Shown here in pieces: positions 19,559-28,881 of a stretch of 64,000 nucleotides of DNA (its first letter is position 1; the number at the start of each line of letters is the position of its first letter). The position numbers and the translations under genes were made by a program. Below the pieces are notes generated by a model that saw only the letters and a program-made list of their open reading frames with translations, was not told the DNA's origin and ran no database searches. Location of the stretch: positions 62,001 to 126,000 of the forward strand of contig CAIYIS010000048.1 in the NCBI GenBank assembly GCA_903926385.1, given 5' to 3'. Source of the stretch: an uncultured Bacteroidota bacterium. Lineage in GTDB: Bacteria; Bacteroidota; Bacteroidia; 2-12-FULL-35-15.

Positions 19559-20206
19559 ATGACAAATTATAACTTTATAGCCATTGAAGGAAATATAGGT
19601 GCAGGGAAAACAACCCTCTCTACAGCTATGTCGAAAGAAATGAATACCCGTCTTATTCTGGAAGCATTTGCCGACAATTCTTTTCTTCCAAAGTTCTACG
19701 CTGAGCCAGATAAGTATGCTTTTCCATTAGAGCTTTCGTTTTTGGCCGAACGCTATCAGCAGCTAAAAACAGAATTGGTGAAGCAAGACATGTTTCAACC
19801 TGTTATTATTTCGGATTACTATTTTTTGAAATGTTTAATTTTTGCAAAAGCTAATTTGGATGAAGATGAATATGCTTTGTATTCAAAATTGTTTCATATT
19901 ATAAACGATTCCTTACCCAAACCGGATTTGTTCGTATATCTTTATCACAGCATTGAACAGTTGCAGAAAAATATTAAGAAACGCGGGCGGGAATATGAGC
20001 AAAACATAACTGACGACTATTTGATAAAAATTCAAACAGCCTATTTCGATTTTATAAAACAGGTAACAGATTTGCGAGTACTCATTATTGATGTCAATTC
20101 CCTCGATTTTGCAAATAATCCTGATGATTACAAACAAATAGTGAATTTAATAAACCGCCCTTACGATATAGGAATAACCCGAATAACGGCTTCTCGAACG
20201 ATTTAG
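19559..20206 (+). CDS. Deoxynucleoside kinase family protein
   Basis: FIAIEGNIGAGKTTLSTAMSKEM P-loop; SDYYFLKCLIFAK; family-typical layout. Confidence 0.9.
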   Translation: MTNYNFIAIEGNIGAGKTTLSTAMSKEMNTRLILEAFADNSFLPKFYAEPDKYAFPLELSFLAERYQQLKTELVKQDMFQPVIISDYYFLKCLIFAKANLDEDEYALYSKLFHIINDSLPKPDLFVYLYHSIEQLQKNIKKRGREYEQNITDDYLIKIQTAYFDFIKQVTDLRVLIIDVNSLDFANNPDDYKQIVNLINRPYDIGITRITASRTI

Positions 20207-20329
20207 TTTTCTTATTTTGGCTTTATTTAGAGAATAAAAACTTTCATTGTTTGAAAATTTAATTATTTTTGCACACTATTCAGAAAAACGACATTCGAAA
20301 AAATTATAATTGAACAAACAAAAACAAAA

Positions 20330-22090
20330 ATGAAAAATCAAAGATTACAATCATTAGCTTTAGCGGTAGCCACTGTTGTTGCATTCTCAGGATGTAACGG
20401 ATTGGGCAAATTGGTAAAAAATGCCGACAAGATAACTTATAAAGTTACTCCTGACCCTCTTCAAATGCACGGAGACAGTGTAGGACTTAGTATCAGTGGT
20501 ACATACCCTGCAAAAATATTCCCTAAAAAAGCAACTGTAACTGTTACACCATATATTAAATATGCTGGTGGAGAAAAAGCATTGAAACCAGTTGTTTTGG
20601 TTGGTGAAAAATCGGAAGCTAAAGGACAAAAAATAAGTAATGCTAAAGGTGGTTCGTTTAACTACACTTCAGATAAAGTAGCCTATATGCCCGAAATGAA
20701 AGTGGCTACTCTCGAATTAAGATGTACAGGTGCTGTGAAATCGAAAACCAAAGATTTGCCTGCTAAAAAAGTTGCAGACGGAACTGTTATTACTCCGCTT
20801 TTGGTAAAAAGTGACGAGAAACCAATTTTGGCAAAAGACAATTTTACCAAAACAATTCCTCACTCTGTTAGTGGTTCAATATACTTTGTTATTAATCAGT
20901 CTCAGGTTCGTGGAACTGAATTGAAAAGTGACGAGATAAAAGCATTCAGAGAATTTATTTCTAACGGAGTTGAAAAAAACTGGGCTTTCAAACCGATGAA
21001 TATTTCGGCTTATGCTTCGCCTGACGGAGAATTAGCATTGAACTCTCACTTGGCAGAAGATCGTGCTAAAGAAACAGTAAAATCAATGATGGACTGGGCT
21101 AAAGATAAAAAAGCAAGCAAAGACAAAAAAGATAAAAGCATCAACTTTACACCAGGAACTGCAAAAGAATTTTACAACACTGTAACTACAGCTGAAGACT
21201 GGGATGGTTTCAAAAAAGCAATGGAAGCATCTTCTTTAAAAGACAAAGATTTAATTTTACGTGTTCTTACTATGTATCCTGATGGCCCAACTCGTCAGAA
21301 AGAAATTAAGAACTTAGCTAAAACTTGGGTTGAAGTAGCTGATAAAATTTTACCAAGATTGCGTAGAAGTGTACTTACATTAAATGCTGACGAAAACAGC
21401 CGTACAGATGCTCAAATAGCCGCTACATTTAAAACAGCTGCCGACAGTTTATCAGTTGAAGAATTAATTTACGGAGCTACATTAACCAACGACCTTAACA
21501 CTAAATTGGCTATGTACCAAAAAGCAGAAACAAAATTTGCTGGTGACTGGAGATGTGCTAACAATGTTGGGTATATCTATATTCTTCAAAACAAACTGAA
21601 CGATGCAGAAGCTGAATTCAAAAAAGCAGATGGTCTTTCGGCAAACAATCCGATTGTAAAAAACAATTTAGGAATATGTGCTCGTTGGAAAGGCGATCGC
21701 AAAGCTGCAATGGATTTGTATAAATCTGCTACTGCTGCCGGAACTGAACCAACTTATAACATGGGTATCATCGAAATTCAGAACGGTAACTATGCAGCCG
21801 CTGTGTCTGATTTTGGAAGCAACAATACTTTCAACATGGCATTAGCTACATTATTAAATGGTAACAACGAAGGTTGCATGTCTACCATCGATAATTCAAC
21901 CACAAAAGATGATGCAATTTCTTTCTATTTAAAAGCAGTGGCATCAGCACGTCAGGGTAAAGCTGATGGTGTTACCAACAATTTAAGAACAGCTATCCAA
22001 AAAGATGCTTCATTTAAAGCTATGGCTAAAGATGACGCAGAATTTATCAAATTCCGTGATAACGCTGATTTCAAAGGAATGGTGAACTAA
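20330..22090 (+). CDS. TPR-containing lipoprotein
   Basis: Lipobox VVAFSGC; TPR-like segment in C-terminal half (CANNVGYIYILQNKLNDAEAEFKKADGLSANNPIVKNNLGIC). Confidence 0.75.
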   Translation: MKNQRLQSLALAVATVVAFSGCNGLGKLVKNADKITYKVTPDPLQMHGDSVGLSISGTYPAKIFPKKATVTVTPYIKYAGGEKALKPVVLVGEKSEAKGQKISNAKGGSFNYTSDKVAYMPEMKVATLELRCTGAVKSKTKDLPAKKVADGTVITPLLVKSDEKPILAKDNFTKTIPHSVSGSIYFVINQSQVRGTELKSDEIKAFREFISNGVEKNWAFKPMNISAYASPDGELALNSHLAEDRAKETVKSMMDWAKDKKASKDKKDKSINFTPGTAKEFYNTVTTAEDWDGFKKAMEASSLKDKDLILRVLTMYPDGPTRQKEIKNLAKTWVEVADKILPRLRRSVLTLNADENSRTDAQIAATFKTAADSLSVEELIYGATLTNDLNTKLAMYQKAETKFAGDWRCANNVGYIYILQNKLNDAEAEFKKADGLSANNPIVKNNLGICARWKGDRKAAMDLYKSATAAGTEPTYNMGIIEIQNGNYAAAVSDFGSNNTFNMALATLLNGNNEGCMSTIDNSTTKDDAISFYLKAVASARQGKADGVTNNLRTAIQKDASFKAMAKDDAEFIKFRDNADFKGMVN

Positions 22091-22236
22091 GTCTAATCAC
22101 ATATCTTAAAACCGAAAAACGTTTCTCTTAATTGCGGAACGTTTTTTGTTTATATCTATGTTTATATTTTATAAATTGAAAACATTTATTAAGATTTTTA
22201 ATTAATACATTTGCCTAACGATAAAAAAATAATGTT

Positions 22237-22956
22237 ATGAAAAAAAAACTTCTTTCTGTTCAATTATCTTTACTTTCTGTTTTCTTTTTATTTATTTCAT
22301 CTAATTCATTTGCTCAGGCTGGCAAGAAGCCTGTTCCATTTGATAGCGCTCAAGCGGCAACCTATTATCTGGAAATGAGAGGAACCATTAACCGATTTGT
22401 AGTGGAGGCTGAAAAAGATGCACGATTACCTCCTTTAGGAGGTGCTTCATTGCATGTGTTTTATGGTACTACAGAATACACAACTGCCCTAACAAACGAA
22501 AAGGGGAAATGTACATTCCGTTTGCCATTGAACAAAACATTTAAAATTCAAGTGTCTAAATTTGGTTATGTAACCAAATATTTTGAAGTAAATACAAAAG
22601 TACCACCTCCAAATATGAGTACTTACACTTTTAATTTTGATGTAGATTTGTTTGAGGATACCAAAAAACTAGATGTGACTGTTTTGAAAAAGCCAATTGC
22701 AAAGGTTACCTTTGATGTCATCTACCAAAGATTTCAATATGATGAAGCATATACCGGCCGAATTAATTTTGAGATAAAGAAAATGTATAAACAATACTTC
22801 GAACTTCAGAAACAGCAAGCAGATTCAATAGCCGCTTTCAAAAACGGAGGCCCGCCTGCAGGACCTATAGAGGATAAAGATGATAAGAAGAAAAAGTCGC
22901 CTCCGGCCAAAGGAACTACTCCTGCTAAAGCTACAACTCCGACTAAAAAGAAATAG
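22237..22956 (+). CDS. Secreted protein with carboxypeptidase-regulatory-like beta domain and Lys/Pro-rich tail
   Basis: Signal peptide; TNEKGKCTFRLPLNKTFKIQVSKFGYVTKYFEV. Confidence 0.65.
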   Translation: MKKKLLSVQLSLLSVFFLFISSNSFAQAGKKPVPFDSAQAATYYLEMRGTINRFVVEAEKDARLPPLGGASLHVFYGTTEYTTALTNEKGKCTFRLPLNKTFKIQVSKFGYVTKYFEVNTKVPPPNMSTYTFNFDVDLFEDTKKLDVTVLKKPIAKVTFDVIYQRFQYDEAYTGRINFEIKKMYKQYFELQKQQADSIAAFKNGGPPAGPIEDKDDKKKKSPPAKGTTPAKATTPTKKK

Positions 22957-22983
22957 TATTAAGAAATTATAAATTATGAATTA

Positions 22984-23015
22984 AAAAGCCCGTTCCTTAT
23001 TAGGAACGGGCTTTT
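22984..23015. terminator. Rho-independent terminator hairpin
   Basis: AAAAGCCCGTTCC-TTATTA-GGAACGGGCTTTT. Confidence 0.85.
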
Positions 23016-23086
23016 ATTTTATGTTTGTTTAAGAAAAATCCTCCAAAGTCCAATTCATTCATAATTCATAATTTATAATTCATAAT

Positions 23087-23629
23087 TTATAATCTCCTCC
23101 CTATTCCTAATTTCACAGCCAAATCCCAAACCACAATACCAACACTTACAGAAATATTCAGAGAGTGTTTAGTTCCAAGTTGAGGAATCTCTATTACTCC
23201 GTCACTCACATCTATCACTTGCTGTTCCACCCCCTTCACCTCATTGCCAAAAACTATAGCCAGCTTAATGTTGGCATCAGGAGTAAATGCATTAAGCATA
23301 ATGGCATTTTCGGCCTGTTCTATAGCATATACTTTGCATCGTTCCGCTTTGCAATGTTCCACTGCTTCTAAGGTAGTTTTAAAATATTTCCATACCACAC
23401 TATCAGTGGCACCAAGGGCAGTTTTTTGAATTTCAGTATTAGGCGGACATCCGGTAATCCCACACAGGTAAACAGCTTCTATCAGAAAAGCATCGGCAGT
23501 CCTAAATACCGAACCCACATTATTCAAACTTCTCACATTATCGAGCACTATTATAAGTGGTGTTTTATCCGACTTCTTAAATTCGTCTACCGATTTTCTT
23601 TCTAATTCTGCGTTCGAGAGTTTTCTCAT
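23087..23629 (-). CDS. TrmH/SpoU-family RNA methyltransferase
   Basis: LDNVRSLNNVGSVFRTADAF, IVFGNEVKGV, IPQLGTKHSLNISVSVGIVVWDL motifs. Confidence 0.93.
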   Translation of the reverse strand: MRKLSNAELERKSVDEFKKSDKTPLIIVLDNVRSLNNVGSVFRTADAFLIEAVYLCGITGCPPNTEIQKTALGATDSVVWKYFKTTLEAVEHCKAERCKVYAIEQAENAIMLNAFTPDANIKLAIVFGNEVKGVEQQVIDVSDGVIEIPQLGTKHSLNISVSVGIVVWDLAVKLGIGRRL

Positions 23630-23632
23630 TGG

Positions 23633-25072
23633 TTATTTTTTTTGAAAATTATAAATTGCAAAGTTTTCATCTGAATAAATCTCCTTGAACTTTGCCGATA
23701 AATCGACAACAGGCATGTAATTTTTATCAATAAATATGTACTTGCATCCTTTTTCTTTCATCGAATTGATGCGAATGGAATCCGAAATTTCCTGATTGCT
23801 GCAATTCCACCCCTTGCGGTTTAAGAAGTACATTTCCTGAGGGTTTTGTCCTCCATTTATCGCCACCAAATCATTGCGCGAAGTAAACCGGTTGGCCATT
23901 TGTTCCATGTTTAATTTATACTTTTCCGAATCTTTTATTCTGAAATCGTTTTGTTGATTTAGTATTCCTTCCATACTAATAATAAAAAGCAACGCGATTT
24001 GCAGTTTTCTGTTTTTGAATTGACCAATACCATAACCCGTAATTAAAGCCATAACGGGCACAAAAGGGATAATGTAATAACTATGGGTTGAGAACACATA
24101 TCCTGTTTTGCACATAAATATAAAGAAAACAAAACTTGTGATACCAAAAATAAGCAACATCAGTTTTTGCATTTGTTTAATCATAAAAAACAAACCGAAA
24201 AGGAAAATTCCAAACGCAACAAAACTCTCGAGCGCTATGAAGTAAAATTTCTCAAATGTATCGGGTGCGTAGGTTATCAAATCGCCCAACCCTTGAAACA
24301 ACCCTCGAGGATAGTACAACTGGAAGTGAAATGTAGAAAGCAGGATGGGGTCCCAGTAAAAATACCAGGCATACATTATTATAAGCACACATATTCCCGC
24401 AAGCGAAAGTTGAATTTTAATTTTTGATTGAATATTTTTATCAAAAAAGGGAATAATGAGTATAGACAATAAATACACAGCCGGAATTTTGCATAGTACT
24501 GCCAATGACGAAAGCACTGCAAACAGCAAGAGATACAGTTTTCTGTTTTCGTACATAAACAGAAGTCCATAGTAAATACCAATCATAACAAGCGAGATGC
24601 AAAATGTATCGGGCATCGATTTTCTACTGTACGCAAACCAAAGAGAGGATAATAAAATGAGGGTGGAATGAAATGCCAGTTTTTGGTTTATAAATCGCTG
24701 AATGGTTTTGTAAAAATAATATGTTCCGATGGTCGAAACAATCAGATTAATCAGTCGTCCGTACCAATGGGCATAACCAAAAATTTTTGAAGTAAGATAA
24801 ATGAGGTAATTAAAAAACGGAAATTCGGTGGCCATAATTCCTGTGTTATTGCCATCCACATCAGCCCGGGGATAAAGAACATTATTATCCATTTGTAAGA
24901 AATTCCGAGCTATCATATTGGTTAAACTTTGGCGCCAGTTATGCCCTATTTCCAATGGAGCATTGGTTATACCATACATACGGAGTAAAAAAAATACAAG
25001 TATCCAAAATCGAATATCATTTAGCCACTCTTTTTTGAATACCACCATTTTTGATAGGAAATTCTGTTTCAT
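23633..25072 (-). CDS. Integral membrane glycosyltransferase (GT39/PMT-like)
   Basis: Multiple TM segments; GHNWRQSLTNMIARNFLQMD and PDTF motifs typical of this superfamily. Confidence 0.75.
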   Translation of the reverse strand: MKQNFLSKMVVFKKEWLNDIRFWILVFFLLRMYGITNAPLEIGHNWRQSLTNMIARNFLQMDNNVLYPRADVDGNNTGIMATEFPFFNYLIYLTSKIFGYAHWYGRLINLIVSTIGTYYFYKTIQRFINQKLAFHSTLILLSSLWFAYSRKSMPDTFCISLVMIGIYYGLLFMYENRKLYLLLFAVLSSLAVLCKIPAVYLLSILIIPFFDKNIQSKIKIQLSLAGICVLIIMYAWYFYWDPILLSTFHFQLYYPRGLFQGLGDLITYAPDTFEKFYFIALESFVAFGIFLFGLFFMIKQMQKLMLLIFGITSFVFFIFMCKTGYVFSTHSYYIIPFVPVMALITGYGIGQFKNRKLQIALLFIISMEGILNQQNDFRIKDSEKYKLNMEQMANRFTSRNDLVAINGGQNPQEMYFLNRKGWNCSNQEISDSIRINSMKEKGCKYIFIDKNYMPVVDLSAKFKEIYSDENFAIYNFQKK

Positions 25073-25232
25073 TGTTTGGCAACAAATCTATAAAACTATT
25101 TCGCCCAAAGCAGTGATATTTTCCAAAAAATCGCTTTAAAACGCATTTTGCCTAAACCCGAAAAACACGCAACCTTAAAAATCCTTCGTTTAAACGCATA
25201 TAATAACTTGGGCTATGGGTAAAACGGAGTTT

Positions 25233-25730
25233 AAGCCTATACTAAAAACTTAGGATAGGCTTCAAGACTTCTAGAAAAGCATCCTAAAAATTTAGGATAG
25301 GCTTCAAGACTTCTAGAAAGGCCTCCTAAAAAGTTAGGATAGGCCTCTAGACTTCTAGAAAGGCATCCTAAAAATTTAGGATAGGCTTCAAGACTTCTAG
25401 TAAGGCATCCTAAAAAGTTACAATAGGCTTCAAGACTTCTAGTAAGGCATCCTAAAAAGTTACAATAGGCTTCAAGACTTCTAGTGGGGTATACTAAAAA
25501 GTTAGGATAGGCTTCTAGACTTCTAGAAAGGCATCCTAAAAAGTTAGGATAGGCTTCAAGACTTCTAGTAAGGCATCCTAAAAAGTTACAATAGGCTTCA
25601 AGACTTCTAGTGGGGTATACTAAAAAGTTAGGATAGGCTTCAAGACTTCTAGTGGGGTATACTAAAAAGTTAGGATAGGCTTCTAAACTTCTTGAAAGGC
25701 ATCCTAAAAAGTTAGGATTGGTTCGAATTC
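25233..25730. repeat. Tandem array 2, 11 units of 42 bp (2x21)
   Basis: GGATAGGCTTCAAGACTTCTAGAAAGGCATCCTAAAAAGTTA repeated exactly every 42 bp from 25253 to 25714, with flanking partial units. Confidence 0.98.
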
Positions 25731-25875
25731 TTAAAGCTACGCCCTCCAAAAATCGACTTTTCATATTTTTGGTTAAGTATAGAGGTTAGACGATTAAGCT
25801 AATTCTAAAAAATGTGCATATAGACAAATAAATGATACAAATTACACAAAAGTGAATTTCGTATCAAAAAAATTG

Positions 25876-25883
25876 TAATTTTG
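25876..25883 (+). promoter_or_regulatory. -7 box TAATTTTG
   Basis: TAATTTTG about 50 bp upstream of the ATG at 25934. Confidence 0.4.
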
Positions 25884-25933
25884 TAATCGGAATCAAAAAA
25901 TTCTTCATTTATAAACAAACAAAAATAATAATC

Positions 25934-26881
25934 ATGTTAGACTTACAGAAAATTATTGATGGGTTATTTAGAGATGCATCCATCACACACGAGCGTCTAT
26001 ACAACTTTAGTATAGACAACATTCAAAAAATGACCAACAACAATCCGGGTGGCATTTATGACGACAACATTACTAACACACAAACGGCAGCCGACAATTT
26101 GCAAACTGCCATGAGCAAAACCACTGGCGACACAGGCACCCGAATGGGAGGAACCACAGCCAAAGATGCACAACGAACAGCTATTGAAAATTATTTGGCT
26201 TTACAAATTCTGAATGCTGCTGTAGTTTTTGGTGGTAAAACAACTGCTAATTACATAGAAACGTATCCAAATGGAATGAATAGTTTTTATGGTGTAAACA
26301 AAGAAACCTTTGCTACCAATGTAGAAGCCTTGATTACAAAGGCTATAAAATTTGAATCTACGTTAGGGACTCCTTTTAAAACCGCTATTACCGCTATGTA
26401 CACCGCTTACTCAACAGCAGACGATAATCAGGTAAATGCCTCGGCCGATGTAAGTACTGATATTACTAACGAAAGCGCTGCTGCCACTGTGCTTGCCGAC
26501 CAACTTACCGACAATGTGTTCGACATAGCACGCAACAACCGCAGAAGCACTACTGCTTTGACAACATTTTTTACACTATCGCTTTTGGAGCCTCAACATC
26601 GCAAACAAATTAAAAAAGGAAATCCAGGCAAACATTCCGAAACCGAAGTTTGCACCATAGAGTACAGTGCCGGAAAACGCACACATATACACAATACCGG
26701 AGCCACCAAACTTACCTTTGGTATGAAACTCGGAGGACTAAAAGTAGGCGCAACCATCACTCTGTTGCCCGATGAAAAAGCTAACGAACCATTTAGTTTT
26801 TATTTCACCAATGGCGATTCGCTTTATGTAGTAAACGATGAAGATGTACCGGGCATGTATCAGCTCGATATTGTAGCTTAA
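25934..26881 (+). CDS. Hypothetical protein, 315 aa, no recognised family
   Basis: Long ORF with upstream -7 box and downstream terminator; no signal peptide. Confidence 0.75.
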   Translation: MLDLQKIIDGLFRDASITHERLYNFSIDNIQKMTNNNPGGIYDDNITNTQTAADNLQTAMSKTTGDTGTRMGGTTAKDAQRTAIENYLALQILNAAVVFGGKTTANYIETYPNGMNSFYGVNKETFATNVEALITKAIKFESTLGTPFKTAITAMYTAYSTADDNQVNASADVSTDITNESAAATVLADQLTDNVFDIARNNRRSTTALTTFFTLSLLEPQHRKQIKKGNPGKHSETEVCTIEYSAGKRTHIHNTGATKLTFGMKLGGLKVGATITLLPDEKANEPFSFYFTNGDSLYVVNDEDVPGMYQLDIVA

Positions 26882-26902
26882 ATTTCAGTTTATATTTCCA
26901 AC

Positions 26903-26936
26903 AAAAAAAATCCTGCCTAGTGCAGGATTTTTTTTT
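26903..26936 (+). terminator. Rho-independent terminator
   Basis: AAAAAAAATCCTGC-CTAGT-GCAGGATTTTTTTTT. Confidence 0.85.
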
Positions 26937-26976
26937 GCTGACAATTATCTATTCACTATTCACTATTCACAATTTA

Positions 26977-27336
26977 CTAATCCCCTATTTCCTTCGTCAT
27001 TCTTTCGATGGCAAAAGCATAAATAACTGCAAAGGTTTCGTCTTGCATATACTTATCCAATTTAGGTTGAAAAGTCTCTGCCTGATGAGTAAGAGCAATC
27101 ATTTTTTGATGATTCTCCACATCATCAAAATTTACTTTTTGTGCCTTTATAACATGGATAAATTCATCCATCCATTTCTCGTAATGATGCATAAACTCTT
27201 GCTGTTCGCTGGTGAGTTTACGAATATCCTCCGGATTAAAGCCACTGGCAATGGCATTTTTACTCACTATTGCGGCACCTGCTGATAGTCCTAAAAGTTG
27301 TAAAAACTTTCTACGTGATGATTGGTTTTCTGACAT
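26977..27336 (-). CDS. Hypothetical protein with twin-arginine-like signal
   Basis: SSRRKFLQLLGLSAGAAIVSKNAIA N-terminus. Confidence 0.65.
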   Translation of the reverse strand: MSENQSSRRKFLQLLGLSAGAAIVSKNAIASGFNPEDIRKLTSEQQEFMHHYEKWMDEFIHVIKAQKVNFDDVENHQKMIALTHQAETFQPKLDKYMQDETFAVIYAFAIERMTKEIGD

Positions 27337-27396
27337 TTTTTGGTTGTTTTTTTTTGATTGATTATTTATTATTGTTTTTTCTCTACTGCTTATTCA

Positions 27397-28650
27397 CTAC
27401 TCACTTTTCGGTGCTTTCCAAAACACAGCCGGATTGTTAGTTTTGTAATGATTAAATTTTATAGTTTTTGCTTCATCTTCCTGCACTGATTTATCAAGCG
27501 ATTTATTAAAATATTCTAACGGAACAAGACGCAAATAATCTACCTCTTTTCCTTTCTGCTTGGTTTCTGTGTCAAACTCACTCTCCATAGGAGCTTCAAT
27601 CATATATAGGTTTTTAGCCATATAATGATACAGATACTCTTCTTTGGTTTGTGTTCCTCTTCTGTTCCAGTTAGCATTCGGATTCAAAAGTAAAGGTTTG
27701 TCAGTAATTATTCGCTCTCTCACTTCTTCCACACTCAACGGAATTCCTTGCTCATTCATTACGTAAGCATCGTTGGTAGGATCCATCCACAACCATTTTT
27801 TAAGTTCATTACACCACACAATATTTATTACATGGCAATCGTTGTCGGTTCCCAAACTATCTTTTGGCAAACATGTAATAAATCTGCTTTTAAATCCCAT
27901 GGCCAGATAGCATTCATTAAGCACTGTTGCCAGTCCTCTGCAATTTAGTCCTCGTTTTTCCTTTTTACAAACAGCAATCATAGCCATTGCATTTTTCACT
28001 TCCGGATTTCCATGTTCTCCATCGTGAGGAACTAGATTGTGAATCCAGTCCATTAGGTTAATAATCTGATTCACTTCATTACCACTTCCGGCTATCGAGT
28101 CCAGATTAAAAGCTATACGAAGTGCTGTCAGATGTGGGTTGTCAGCCGACTGATAAGTGAATTCAGGCAACACTCTTTTTTCTTCTGTATTATATTTTCC
28201 TGCTTTCTTCAGTATATATAGATAGTCGCCCGTTTCTCTGATTGTTTGCAACAAGGCCTTAAATTTTACATCATCTCTTATTAAATTCAAATCAGTGTCT
28301 ACTGTAATATGTCCGTAATCCATATACCCCGATTTTATTGACTTTTCGAAATACTCCAATGCATGTGGTTTATCATTAAGTAAAGCATAAGTGCAACATA
28401 AATTGTAATAAACATCCGCACAATATTTCAGAAAATACGCTTTATCTTCTTTTGATAATTTATTGTATTTATCTAAAAATACATCTAATAATTTATGATA
28501 CGTTTTTACATCTTTTTGCTCGTATGCTTTCACCATCAAACTATCCTGAACCTTTGCAAAGGCTTCAAACTTCGCATCAGGATTGTCTTGTGCGGTTATT
28601 TTAAATTGACAAAAAAACAATAAAGTGATAATAACAAAACGCGATTTCAT
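27397..28650 (-). CDS. Transglutaminase-like domain protein with TPR-like N-terminus
   Basis: Signal peptide; GLNCRGLATVLNECYLAMGFKSRFI... DNDCHVINIVWCNELKKWLWMDPTND (Cys/His/Asp triad). Confidence 0.85.
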   Translation of the reverse strand: MKSRFVIITLLFFCQFKITAQDNPDAKFEAFAKVQDSLMVKAYEQKDVKTYHKLLDVFLDKYNKLSKEDKAYFLKYCADVYYNLCCTYALLNDKPHALEYFEKSIKSGYMDYGHITVDTDLNLIRDDVKFKALLQTIRETGDYLYILKKAGKYNTEEKRVLPEFTYQSADNPHLTALRIAFNLDSIAGSGNEVNQIINLMDWIHNLVPHDGEHGNPEVKNAMAMIAVCKKEKRGLNCRGLATVLNECYLAMGFKSRFITCLPKDSLGTDNDCHVINIVWCNELKKWLWMDPTNDAYVMNEQGIPLSVEEVRERIITDKPLLLNPNANWNRRGTQTKEEYLYHYMAKNLYMIEAPMESEFDTETKQKGKEVDYLRLVPLEYFNKSLDKSVQEDEAKTIKFNHYKTNNPAVFWKAPKSE

Positions 28651-28814
28651 GGCCTGAATGATTAACTATAAATTTAGAATTAATTAATGGTGTAAAAGTA
28701 AATAAATAATAATAGGGCAGGAGGGAAGATGTTTTTTTTTCCTTCCTCATTTTATCCAATCCTCAATCCTAATTCCCAAATCCCCTTTCCCAATTGCCGA
28801 ATTGATTTTAATAG

Positions 28815-28822
28815 TATATTTG
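28815..28822 (+). promoter_or_regulatory. -7 box TATATTTG upstream of thrS
   Basis: TATATTTGCACCC, typical Bacteroidetes -7 context. Confidence 0.6.
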
Positions 28823-28881
28823 CACCCTTAAAAAAACGACCTGCTCCCAGTTGTATGGGTGTTAGGATAAAAACAACAACT

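Noticed and set aside
22968-23090. AATTATAAATTATGAATT repeats around the 22984 terminator as a mobile element
   Set aside because: Short AT-rich palindromic strings common in such intergenic DNA; no defined ends.
25233-25730. CRISPR array
   Set aside because: Directly adjacent 42-bp repeats with no unique spacers and no cas genes nearby.
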